From: Rhodobacterales bacterium
GTDB taxonomy: Bacteria > Pseudomonadota > Alphaproteobacteria > Rhizobiales > Stappiaceae
DNA: 64,000 nucleotides
Assembly: GCA_008107755.1 (NCBI GenBank)
Contig: VIRH01000137.1
Span: forward strand, 124,001 to 188,000
Direction: 5' to 3'
Part shown: positions 51,442-59,194 of the stretch, piece by piece
Numbering within the stretch: the stretch's first letter is position 1
Layout of the letters: each line of letters opens with the position of its first letter
Translations under genes and position numbers: made by a program
Notes under the pieces: model-generated
Told to the model about the DNA's origin: nothing
The model's input: only the letters and a program-made list of their open reading frames with translations
The model's database searches: none

Positions 51442-52254
51442 TCAAAGTGTAAATTGCTCTCCGAGATAAAGGCGGCGGACATCCGGATTGGTGACGATTT
51501 CCTGAGGAAGCCCCTCGGTCAGAACCTCACCCGCAGCGATGATATAGGCGCGATCGATCAGGCCCAGGGTCTCGCGCACATTGTGATCGGTGATCAGAAC
51601 GCCGATCCCGCGCTGGGTCAGGTGGCGCACCAGTTGCTGGATATCTCCCACCGCGATCGGGTCAATGCCGGCAAAAGGTTCGTCGAGCAGCATGAAGGAC
51701 GGACGGCTGGCAAGGGCGCGGGCGATTTCCACACGCCGGCGCTCACCGCCGGACAGGGAGATACTGGGGGACTTGCGCAGATGGGTGAGGCCGAATTCGG
51801 CCAGAAGGGAATCCAGTTCTTCCCGGCGTTTCTGACGGTTCGGCTCGATCACCTCCAGCACGGCGCGGATGTTCTCTTCCACCGTCAAACCGCGGAAGAT
51901 CGAGGCTTCCTGTGGCAGATAGCCGATCCCGAGCCTTGCGCGGCGGTACATGGGCATACGGGTGATGTTGAACCCTTCGAGCGAGATCTGCCCCTGATCG
52001 GGCCGGATCAGGCCCGTGATCATGTAAAAGGTTGTCGTCTTGCCGGCGCCGTTCGGGCCAAGCAGGCCAACGGCCTCGCCCGGCTTCACGGAAAGGCTGA
52101 CGTGCTTCACCACCTGGCGGCGCCCATAGGTCTTGCCGATGCCGTCGACGACGAGGGCTTGCGAAAGAGCGTCCGAGGTCTGCTCCTGTCCCGGCATTTT
52201 TCCCTGCAATCCATTAAAGTCAGAAGAAGTAATCTTCACCGATGCGTCGTCCAT
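51442..52254 (-). CDS. lptB: LPS export ABC transporter ATP-binding protein
   Basis: 270 residues. Cytoplasmic ATPase of LptB2FG. Walker A LLGPNGAGKTTTFYMITGL, Q-loop YLPQEASIFRGLTVEENI, signature SLSGGERRRVEIARAL, Walker B FMLLDEPFAGIDPIAV and switch His in LITDHNVRE. The first ~34 residues go beyond the usual LptB start; an ATG at 52197 with AGGGA close upstream is an alternative. Downstream of lptA by 62 bases and upstream of rpoN. Confidence 0.96.
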   Translation of the reverse strand: MDDASVKITSSDFNGLQGKMPGQEQTSDALSQALVVDGIGKTYGRRQVVKHVSLSVKPGEAVGLLGPNGAGKTTTFYMITGLIRPDQGQISLEGFNITRMPMYRRARLGIGYLPQEASIFRGLTVEENIRAVLEVIEPNRQKRREELDSLLAEFGLTHLRKSPSISLSGGERRRVEIARALASRPSFMLLDEPFAGIDPIAVGDIQQLVRHLTQRGIGVLITDHNVRETLGLIDRAYIIAAGEVLTEGLPQEIVTNPDVRRLYLGEQFTL

Positions 52255-52316
52255 AAAAATAATGCCGCAAGCTCTATAAGAGCGCTAGTTGAAGGAACCG
52301 ACCATGACGGCCGGTC

Positions 52317-52910
52317 TTACTGGTCGTCCTGTTGCTGCTGTACGCTGTTGGGCTGGATACGGACCTTGACCCGGCCGCTGCCGCTCTGGCGCGCGACATT
52401 GCCGCTGCCGGCGGTCAGGTTCGCCTGGCCGGTCTTCAGATTGACCGTCAGACGATTGCCGACGACGACGTTGGGGCCCTGGCTGAGCACGACTTCGCGG
52501 CCGGTCATGACCATCACTTCCTTGCTCATGTCAAAGCTTGCCTCATCGCCCTTGGCCGTCTGGTCCTTGGAGCTGACGAAGACGCTGCCCTCGGCTTCCA
52601 GCCGCGAAATCTTCTGCTGCACGGAGCCGTCGTCGGGGGTCGCCGTCGCCGCTTCCTCGCCGGAGCCTGCGTAGAACACCCTCAGACGGTCCGCCTTCAG
52701 GCTGGTCTCGCCCTGCGTGACCACGACATCGCCGACGAATGTGGCGATCTTGTCGTTGTCCTCGACCTGCAGCTCGCCTGCCTCGATCTCGATCGGCTCG
52801 CCTTCGTTGGAGCCAAATCCGGCAAAGGCGTCGGAGAAAGTCTGTGCCTGGGCCGACCCCACAAAAAGCACTGCCACAGCCGTGAGTGCGAGACGCTTGA
52901 AATCAATCAT
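52317..52910 (-). CDS. lptA: LPS transport periplasmic bridge protein
   Basis: 197 residues with a signal peptide (LALTAVAVLFVGSAQA). The OstA/LptA beta-jellyroll domain is seen: PIEIEAGELQVEDNDKIATFVGDVVVTQGETSLKADRLRVFY, then REVVLSQGPNVVVGNRLTVNLKTGQA. It forms the periplasmic bridge passing LPS from LptC to LptD. The C-terminal tail is Gln/Arg-rich (VQQQQDDQ). Its start overlaps the lptC end by eight bases. Confidence 0.93.
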   Translation of the reverse strand: MIDFKRLALTAVAVLFVGSAQAQTFSDAFAGFGSNEGEPIEIEAGELQVEDNDKIATFVGDVVVTQGETSLKADRLRVFYAGSGEEAATATPDDGSVQQKISRLEAEGSVFVSSKDQTAKGDEASFDMSKEVMVMTGREVVLSQGPNVVVGNRLTVNLKTGQANLTAGSGNVARQSGSGRVKVRIQPNSVQQQQDDQ

Positions 52911-53583
52911 TTTGCTGCCTTCCTTCCGATCCCGGATTGAGGGTCATCTTAACGCCATCGGTGAAGCGCACGAGGCCGTTATCCTGATCATAGAACAGTT
53001 TTCCGCCGGTAATCTGTCCCTTTTCCGAGACAATCGTGACCGGATTGGACGTGGACATCGCACCGTCCTTGAGATCGACGTCGATATCGTCAAGGTCCAC
53101 AGTATACCCCTCGCTCCAGATGATCTGGATGCCCTCATAAAGACGCAGGGTCTCGTCGGCGTTGTTGTAGATGCCTTTCAGCGCGATGATATCCGCCGAC
53201 TGATCCTTGCTGAGGTTGATGTCCGCCTTGATCGTTTCAAGGTCGATGATCCGTGGGTCCGTGAGGCGCTGGATCGCCCGGCGTGCCGTCACCTTGTAGG
53301 AGCGCTCGCCGTCGTGGCCGGACAGCTCCGGCTGATCCATCACCAGCCCCTCGCTCGTCAACATCAGGTTGGCGGCGCCAAAGGTGCCGAGAAGGTTGAA
53401 CAGCACCACAAGCCCGATCATTCCAACCAGGATCAGCACGCCAACTCCGGGAAAAAGCCAGCGCAGGATGCGCACCAGGATGCTGTGCCTGCGGGCGGCA
53501 CGCTGCGCGCGGTTGAGCCGCATACCGGATGCGGCCCGTCCCCTATGGTCAACAGCAAGAGTCAAAGACATCTCCGAATGCAC
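52903..53583 (-). CDS. lptC: LPS export protein LptC
   Basis: 226 residues, starting at GTG 53583 or ATG 53571; neither has a good ribosome site. One membrane anchor at ~45-68 (FPGVGVLILVGMIGLVVLFNLLG), followed by a periplasmic LptA-like beta-jellyroll (KADINLSKDQSADIIALKGIYNNADETLRLYEGIQIIWSEG). It hands LPS from LptB2FG to LptA. The basic N terminus (NRAQRAARRHSILVRIL) is typical for the alphaproteobacterial form. Confidence 0.88.
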   Translation of the reverse strand: MHSEMSLTLAVDHRGRAASGMRLNRAQRAARRHSILVRILRWLFPGVGVLILVGMIGLVVLFNLLGTFGAANLMLTSEGLVMDQPELSGHDGERSYKVTARRAIQRLTDPRIIDLETIKADINLSKDQSADIIALKGIYNNADETLRLYEGIQIIWSEGYTVDLDDIDVDLKDGAMSTSNPVTIVSEKGQITGGKLFYDQDNGLVRFTDGVKMTLNPGSEGRQQND

Positions 53584-53625
53584 GCCGAGTGTCAGGCCGG
53601 CGCCGATCGGGCTGCAGGGCAGCCG

Positions 53626-54246
53626 TCACGAATGGGCAAAAATATCGTTTTCTTCCCAGCCCTTCAGATCGAGTTCCGCCCGGGTTGGCAGGAAATCGAA
53701 ACAGGCTCTGGCAATATGGCTGCGCTCTTCGCGCTCAAGCATGAATTCCAGCTTTTCCTTCAATGCATGCAGATACAAAACGTCAGAGGCCGCATAGGCC
53801 AGTTGCGCGTCGCTCAGAACCTCGGCGGCCCAGTCCGAGCTCTGCTGCTGCTTGGACAGTTCAACGCCAATCAATTCGCGCGTGATGTCCTTCAGCCCGT
53901 GCCGGTCCGTGTAGGTGCGAACGAGCTTGGAGGCGATTTTCGTGCACCACACCGGCTCGACACGAATGTTCAGATAATGGCGCAGGACAGCAACATCAAA
54001 CCGCGCGAAGTGAAAAATCTTCGGCTTGGACGCATCGGTCATCAGCGCGGCGAGGTTAGGCGCCTCGGTCTGGCCCCGCGAAATCTGGACCACGTCAGCC
54101 GTTCCGTCTCCCGGCGAAAGCTGGACGACGCACAGTCTGTCGCGGTGCGGATTGAGGCCGAGTGTCTCCGAATCGACCGCCACCGCCGTGGCGGTTTCAT
54201 AGGCTTTCAGATCCGGCAGATCTTCCTTGTGATAGCGGATGGTCAT
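53626..54246 (-). CDS. Ribonuclease D-like 3'-5' exonuclease
   Basis: 206 residues from the ATG at 54246 (AGAGGA six bases upstream). DEDD exonuclease: Exo I VAVDSETLGLN, Exo II IFHFARFDVAVLRHYL, Exo III YAASDVLYLHAL (DEDDy type, Y of YAASD). It consists of the exonuclease domain only and lacks the HRDC domains of full-length RNase D, as usual in this position in alphaproteobacteria. Trims structured RNA 3' ends. First gene of the lptCAB-rpoN block. Confidence 0.93.
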   Translation of the reverse strand: MTIRYHKEDLPDLKAYETATAVAVDSETLGLNPHRDRLCVVQLSPGDGTADVVQISRGQTEAPNLAALMTDASKPKIFHFARFDVAVLRHYLNIRVEPVWCTKIASKLVRTYTDRHGLKDITRELIGVELSKQQQSSDWAAEVLSDAQLAYAASDVLYLHALKEKLEFMLEREERSHIARACFDFLPTRAELDLKGWEENDIFAHS

Positions 54247-54376
54247 GTCGCGTCCTCTCATGCGGCCGAACCCGATTGCCCAGGCAATACATCGTTTCGA
54301 CCGTCAGGTAGAACATGACGTGGCGCGAGGCAAGCACGATGGTCCGGCTATTGGAACCGGTTTCGCGCAAAGTCGT

Positions 54377-54835
54377 TTATTTTTTAATACGAAAAGCTTC
54401 GTGACAGGATTTGCAGCTTTTCGCAAGTGAGCCGAAGGCCGCGCCCAACTGCTGCCTGTCCGCGCCAGCTTCAGTGAGTTCTTTCAACTCCAGCGCAGAA
54501 CTGCGCAGGCTCCCTGCATATTCCGAGAACCTGCTCCACTCACGCCAGATCTCGGGACTGGCCTCTGTCGGTTCGTGAAGGCTGCCTTCGGGAAAGAGAT
54601 TTGTCAGTTCCTTGCCGCCATGAGAAGCGACAATGCCTGCGGCCGCACTGATCTTGTTCCGCTCCACAGGCCCGCCTGCCTTCAGCGTCTTGCCGATGGT
54701 CTTCATGTTCGCGCCGATTTCCGACATGGCATCCATACGCTCTTTCACCACGCCTGAAGCACCGCCATGCGCCCAGGCCGTGCCCACGGTGAAAACCGCC
54801 GCAATGATGATGAGGCCTGGCCGTGTGCCCCGCAT
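54377..54835 (-). CDS. Class II cytochrome c (cytochrome c'/c556 family)
   Basis: 152 residues with a signal peptide (LIIIAAVFTVGTAWA). Four-helix class II cytochrome: the haem motif CKSCH is at the very C terminus (AKSCKSCHEAFRIKK), and M in VKERMDAMSEIG near the mature N terminus can be the axial ligand. Periplasmic. It follows another cytochrome c gene by 15 bases, at the end of the copper operon. Ends in AT-rich sequence. Confidence 0.88.
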   Translation of the reverse strand: MRGTRPGLIIIAAVFTVGTAWAHGGASGVVKERMDAMSEIGANMKTIGKTLKAGGPVERNKISAAAGIVASHGGKELTNLFPEGSLHEPTEASPEIWREWSRFSEYAGSLRSSALELKELTEAGADRQQLGAAFGSLAKSCKSCHEAFRIKK

Positions 54836-54850
54836 GTCTCGTCTCCCGGA

Positions 54851-55279
54851 TCAGAAAATGCCGTTCGCCTTCTGCAGTGTTCGCACGTAGACGACGATCT
54901 GTTCAATATCGTTAATGTTGACACCAGGCACGGACGGCATGTCGCCGAAGGGCCAGTGATGCGCCTTCACGCCGCGCGTGACCGCCAGAAGAAAGGCGCC
55001 GTCACCGTGATGGTTCGGCTCATAGATCCTGTGAACCAAAGGCGGCCCGGCGCCGTTGCGACCGGCGGCATTGTCGCCGTGACAGACGGCGCAGTTGGCC
55101 TTGAAAAGCTCCTGCCCAGCAAGTGCCGTTCCTTCGAGGTCAGGTACCTTGACGTCGACGAGCGGCTCTCCGGGCTGGTCGGGCACCATCGGGTCCGGCT
55201 GGATCATGCGCCCGACAATTGTCGCGGCGGCGGCCAGCGCGAGAATGAGCGCTCCCCCGACGAACAGTCGCCGGCTCAC
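54851..55279 (-). CDS. Class I cytochrome c, membrane-anchored or secreted
   Basis: 142 residues from GTG 55279, which overlaps the cueR stop (GTGA). Hydrophobic N-terminal segment (RRLFVGGALILALAAAATIVG) acts as anchor or signal. Haem motif CAVCH in LFKANCAVCHGDNAAGRNGAGP and the axial methionine in FGDMPSVPGV. Periplasmic electron carrier. Coupling to a copper regulator suggests copper homeostasis, for example accepting electrons in Cu(I) oxidation; that is inference. Confidence 0.88.
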   Translation of the reverse strand: MSRRLFVGGALILALAAAATIVGRMIQPDPMVPDQPGEPLVDVKVPDLEGTALAGQELFKANCAVCHGDNAAGRNGAGPPLVHRIYEPNHHGDGAFLLAVTRGVKAHHWPFGDMPSVPGVNINDIEQIVVYVRTLQKANGIF

Positions 55280-55701
55280 TTTTCCGTACTCTGAGTTATG
55301 GCCGCCTCGCCACCGGAAGTGCCGGCAAGATCGTCGATGATGGGGCAATCGGGCCGGTTGTCGCCGTGGCATGCGTCCACCAGCGTGGACAGCACTTTCT
55401 TGAGAGACTGCAGTTCGGCGATCTTGCGGTCCACTTCGCTGATTTTCGTGCGTGTGAGGGCCTTCACGTCTGCGCTCGCCCTGTGCCTATCCTCGTAGAG
55501 CGACAGCAGCTCGCGGCATTCCTCGATGGAAAAGCCGAGGCTTCTCGCCCGTTGCAGGAACTTGAGACGCTGAAGATCCGGTTCGGCGAATTCGCGATAC
55601 CCGTTCTCGCTCCGCCCGGGACGCACAAGACCGATATCCTCGTAGTAGCGGATTGTCTTGACCGGCAATCCGCTTCTTTCCGCGGCGAGGGAGATATTCA
55701 T
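55276..55701 (-). CDS. cueR: Cu(I)-responsive MerR-family regulator
   Basis: 141 residues. Winged HTH at the N terminus (MNISLAAERSGLPVKTIRYYEDIGLV), dimerisation helix, and a metal loop with Cys111 and Cys119 (ACHGDNRPDCPII), the C-x7-C pair that binds Cu(I) in CueR. It activates its own operon by unwinding a promoter with a 19-base spacer, which is present upstream of copA. Nine bases separate it from copA. Confidence 0.93.
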   Translation of the reverse strand: MNISLAAERSGLPVKTIRYYEDIGLVRPGRSENGYREFAEPDLQRLKFLQRARSLGFSIEECRELLSLYEDRHRASADVKALTRTKISEVDRKIAELQSLKKVLSTLVDACHGDNRPDCPIIDDLAGTSGGEAAITQSTEK

Positions 55702-55710
55702 GATCCGCTC

Positions 55711-58071
55711 CTACAACTTGATCGTCCTCAGCCGCAGCGCGTTGCTGATGACCGACACCGATGACAGGCTCATGGCCGCGGCCGCCAGCATCGGCGACAG
55801 CAGGATGCCGAAGACAGGATAAAGGATACCCGCCGCGACCGGAACGCCGACAGCATTGTAGATGAAGGCGAAGAAAAGGTTCTGGCGAATGTTGCGCACC
55901 GTCTCGCGGGCCAGCTTGCGGGCTCGCAGGATTCCTTCCAGATCTCCCTTCAGCAGGGTCAGGCCGGCGCTTTCGACCGCAACATCCGCGCCCGTACCCA
56001 TCGCAAGACCGACATCGGCCGCAGCAAGCGCTGGCGCGTCGTTGACGCCGTCCCCCGCCATGGCAACGGTCGCCCCGGACGCCTTCAGGTCCTCGACCAA
56101 TTTCTGCTTGCCCTCAGGCAGAACACCTGCCCTCACCTCGTCAATGCCAAGCGTCCTTGCCACGGCTTCCGCGGTTCGCGGAGCGTCGCCTGTCGCCATG
56201 ACGATGCGGACCCCGTCCTCGTGAAGTGTCCTGATCGCCGCCAGGGCATTGGGCTTGACCGGATCGGCGACAGCAACAAGGCCCGCCAGCGACGCGGTCT
56301 CGCCCGTCTTGCGCACCAGGAACATGACCGTGTTGCCAAGGACAGCCAGTTCTTCGGCCCGGTCGGACAGAGCCGAGAGATCTGCTCCGCTGGCCTCGGC
56401 AAAACCGGAATTGCCGAACAACACCTCGTTGCCGCCGACACTGGCGCTGACGCCCTTGCCCGTGACGGCCTGAAACCCGTCGGCTGCCGGAATGTCGATG
56501 TCGCGCGCTTCGGCTTCGGCCAGGATCGCCTCTGCGAGCGGATGCTCCGACCCCTTTTCCAGGGCGGCAGCAAGACGCAGAACCTCTTCCTTCGTGGCGC
56601 CGTCCGCCGGTACGATTTCGCTGACGGCGGGCCGGCCTTCGGTCAGGGTTCCCGTCTTGTCGACAACGATCGTATCCACCGCGGCAAGGCGTTCGAGCGC
56701 TTCTGCGGTCTTCACCAGAACGCCGGCCTGCGCGCCGCGGCCCGTTGCCGTCATGATCGACATCGGCGTCGCAAGTCCGAGCGCACAGGGACAGGCGATG
56801 ATGAGGACGGAGACGGCCGCGATGACCGCGTGAACCAGCGACGGCGACGGACCAAAGATGAGCCAGACCATGAAAGCCAGAACAGCGACGCCGACAACCG
56901 TCGGCACGAAATATCCGGCAACCCGATCCGCAAGTCCCTGGATCGGCGCGCGCGACCGCTGCGCGGACGAGACCATGTCAACGATCTTGGAGAGCATCGT
57001 CTCCGTGCCGACATGCTGCGCTTCCATCACGAAACTGCCGGACTTGTTGAAGGTGCCCCCCGTCACCTTGTCGCCGGGTCCTTTTTCAACCGGCACCGGC
57101 TCTCCTGTCACAAGGCTCTCATCGACAGCAGAAGCCCCTTCCTTCACGTTCCCGTCGACAGGGACCGCATCGCCGGGGCGAACCCGCAGAAGATCACCGG
57201 ACAGGATATTGTCCAGCGGGGCATCATATTCGCCGCCGTCCGGCGTGATCCGCCGCGCCGTCTTGGGTGCGAGGTCGAGCAGCGCCCGGATCGCATCGCC
57301 CGTTCGCTCGCGGGCATTCAGTTCCAGAACCTGACCGACGAACACAAGTGCCACGATGACGACCGATGCCTCGAAATAGACCGGCATGTAGCCTTCAGGC
57401 CCTTTCAGGGTATCGGGAAAGAGGAACGGCAGAAATGCCGCGATCATGGAATAGAGATAGGCGGCGCCCACCCCGATCATGATCAGGGTCCACATGTTGA
57501 AGTGCCGCGTAACGAGCGATGTCCAGCCGCGCTGGAAAAAAGGCAGCGCGGCCCAAAGCACCACCGGAGTCGCCAGCAGGGCTTCCACATAGATCGCAGG
57601 GCCCTCACCGATCCAGCTTCGGATCGGAACGCCGAGCATTGGCCCCATGGTCAGGATCAGGAGCGGGATCGCGGCCAATGCGCTGACCCACAGGCGCCGC
57701 GTGAAGTCGATCAGTTCATGGTTCGGTTCGTCGGAGACGCCGCTCATCGGCTCCAGCGCCATGCCGCAGATCGGGCACGTTCCCGGCCCTTCCTGAACGA
57801 TTTCCGGATCCATCGGACAGGTATAAAGGGCCGCCGACGCCGACTTTTCGGCATCCTGCGCCTTCTTCACCTTGTTGTTGCCCGACAGATAGAAATAGGG
57901 ATCGGCCTCGAAGCGATCGTGGCACTTCGGGTTGCAGAAGTGATACTCCGTTCCCTTGTATTTCAGGCTTGGCTTGCCCTTTCCGAGCGTGACCGACATG
58001 CCGCAGACCGGGTCGGTGACTTTTTCGGATTCGGAGGCACGGGGTTCGGGGGAGGCGGTGTCCTGCTGCAT
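55711..58071 (-). CDS. copA: Copper-exporting P1B-type ATPase with YHS and HMBD domains
   Basis: 786 residues. N-terminal YHS domain (~18-60: VTDPVCGMSVTLGKGKPSLKY, EYHFCNPKCHDRF) and heavy-metal-binding domain (~81-110: YTCPMDPEIVQEGPGTCPICGMALEP) replace the usual HMA repeats. Core motifs: CPC in IIACPCALG, DKTGT, SEHPLAEAI, AGDGVNDAPAL. Copper-type membrane residues YN (FIYNAVGV) and MxxSS (AMSLSSVS) classify it as P1B-1. Exports Cu(I) to the periplasm. First gene of the operon under a CueR-type promoter. Confidence 0.95.
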   Translation of the reverse strand: MQQDTASPEPRASESEKVTDPVCGMSVTLGKGKPSLKYKGTEYHFCNPKCHDRFEADPYFYLSGNNKVKKAQDAEKSASAALYTCPMDPEIVQEGPGTCPICGMALEPMSGVSDEPNHELIDFTRRLWVSALAAIPLLILTMGPMLGVPIRSWIGEGPAIYVEALLATPVVLWAALPFFQRGWTSLVTRHFNMWTLIMIGVGAAYLYSMIAAFLPFLFPDTLKGPEGYMPVYFEASVVIVALVFVGQVLELNARERTGDAIRALLDLAPKTARRITPDGGEYDAPLDNILSGDLLRVRPGDAVPVDGNVKEGASAVDESLVTGEPVPVEKGPGDKVTGGTFNKSGSFVMEAQHVGTETMLSKIVDMVSSAQRSRAPIQGLADRVAGYFVPTVVGVAVLAFMVWLIFGPSPSLVHAVIAAVSVLIIACPCALGLATPMSIMTATGRGAQAGVLVKTAEALERLAAVDTIVVDKTGTLTEGRPAVSEIVPADGATKEEVLRLAAALEKGSEHPLAEAILAEAEARDIDIPAADGFQAVTGKGVSASVGGNEVLFGNSGFAEASGADLSALSDRAEELAVLGNTVMFLVRKTGETASLAGLVAVADPVKPNALAAIRTLHEDGVRIVMATGDAPRTAEAVARTLGIDEVRAGVLPEGKQKLVEDLKASGATVAMAGDGVNDAPALAAADVGLAMGTGADVAVESAGLTLLKGDLEGILRARKLARETVRNIRQNLFFAFIYNAVGVPVAAGILYPVFGILLSPMLAAAAMSLSSVSVISNALRLRTIKL

Positions 58072-58105
58072 GGAAAAACTCTGACTGTTCGACAGTTGTG
58101 AGTTT

Positions 58106-58136
58106 TAGATAGAGTTTCCAGTTACTGGAAGGTCAA
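58106..58136 (-). promoter_or_regulatory. CueR-type promoter of copA
   Basis: On the minus strand: TTGACC (58136-58131), a 19-base spacer holding the dyad TTCCAGT-A-ACTGGAA, then TATCTA (58111-58106), 35 bases before the copA start codon. The over-long spacer with the central dyad is the hallmark of MerR/CueR-activated promoters. Confidence 0.92.
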
Positions 58137-58197
58137 GGCGGGAAAACGCGTAGACGGCAGCAGTTTGTTCAAACGGGAAGTCGGCAGCAGCTGCCGG

Positions 58198-58968
58198 TCA
58201 GAGAACGGTGTGGCGCAATCCGCCGTTGACCTGAAGGATTTCTCCGGTCGTTCCACCGGACTGTTCGCTCAGAAGATAGGCCGTCGCACCTGCAACTTCC
58301 TCTGCCGTCACGCCCCGGCGCAGGAAGGACTGGCGCGAGAGGGCCTCATGCACGCGCCGGAAATCCGGCAGGACGCGCGAGGATGTCGTCGGGACGGCAC
58401 CGGCGGACACACCGTTGACGCGCACGTTCTCGTGGCCGAGTTCCGACGCAAGCGCACGCACGGAATGTTCAAGCGCGGCTTTGGCGACGCCAAGCACCTC
58501 GTAGCCCGGCACGACACGCTCACCGCCGAGGAAGGTCAGGGCGACCACCGAACGCAGGTTCGGATTGCGGCGCTGAACTTCGCGCACCAGCGCGATGAAG
58601 GAGTAGCAGCTCGTGCTGATGGTCTTCAGGAAGTTCTCTTCGCTGACGCCGAGCAGCCCGCTGTCCTTGTCTGCAATATCGGTCTTGGCGAGGCAGAACA
58701 CCATGCCCGTCAAATCCGACAGATCGTCAATCGCCGACATGTCATCGGGATAATCGAGATGACGGACCTCGTGATGCGGGGCAACCAGCGCCAGCCGCTC
58801 CGGGCGCCGCGTGGTGAGAACGGTTTCCCAGCCGCTCTGGTGCATGTGCTCTCCGATGGCGAGCCCGAGCGATCTTTTCGAACTCACACCGGCAACCAGA
58901 ACCTTTCGGGTCTTGGGCTGCGGCTTTCTGAGTTCGAACAAGGTCTCTAACGCACGGCTGACGGCCAT
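58198..58968 (-). CDS. FabI-like SDR (enoyl-ACP-reductase-related)
   Basis: 256 residues from the ATG at 58968. Short-chain dehydrogenase related to FabI: KVLVAGVSSKRSLGLAIGEHM is the NAD-binding start, GYEVLGVAKAALEHSVRALASELG carries Tyr156 and Lys163, and RVNGVSAGAVPTTSSR and the C-terminal GTTGEILQVNGGLRHT are typical. The other conserved FabI tyrosine (146) is Phe here (ALTFLGGERV). Probably an NAD(P)H reductase acting on a carrier- or CoA-linked acyl chain, perhaps not a housekeeping FabI. Monocistronic, with a 226-base AT-rich upstream region. Confidence 0.82.
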   Translation of the reverse strand: MAVSRALETLFELRKPQPKTRKVLVAGVSSKRSLGLAIGEHMHQSGWETVLTTRRPERLALVAPHHEVRHLDYPDDMSAIDDLSDLTGMVFCLAKTDIADKDSGLLGVSEENFLKTISTSCYSFIALVREVQRRNPNLRSVVALTFLGGERVVPGYEVLGVAKAALEHSVRALASELGHENVRVNGVSAGAVPTTSSRVLPDFRRVHEALSRQSFLRRGVTAEEVAGATAYLLSEQSGGTTGEILQVNGGLRHTVL

Positions 58969-59036
58969 GGAATTCTCTCCTGAAGATGAATTGCATGAAA
59001 CTACCCGCTTTCGATGACTTTCAGATATCAATTTGT

Positions 59037-59061
59037 GTAACCAAATATACAGTTTGATTAC
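59037..59061. promoter_or_regulatory. Imperfect inverted repeat upstream of the FabI-like gene
   Basis: GTAACCAAA (59037-59045) and TTTGATTAC (59053-59061) match on 8 of 9 positions around an AT-rich centre, about 70-95 bases upstream of the start. The size fits a TetR-type operator. Confidence 0.4.
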
Positions 59062-59194
59062 CATGGCATTGTCGATGCTTCACATGCCATTTAGTCATTG
59101 AATTATTGGTGGTTTTATCGATTTCATCGTCAAGAATGCCAAGGGCACCCTTGCCGTTGCACGGGCGATGTTGTCAGCCGTTCCTTTCAGCCGT

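Noticed and set aside
52717..54318. 533-codon frame opposite lptA, lptC and the exonuclease gene
   Set aside because: No signature, and crosses three real gene boundaries.
56221..58101. 626-codon frame opposite copA
   Set aside because: Arg/Asp/His-rich shadow typical of antisense frames in GC-rich DNA; copA is certain.
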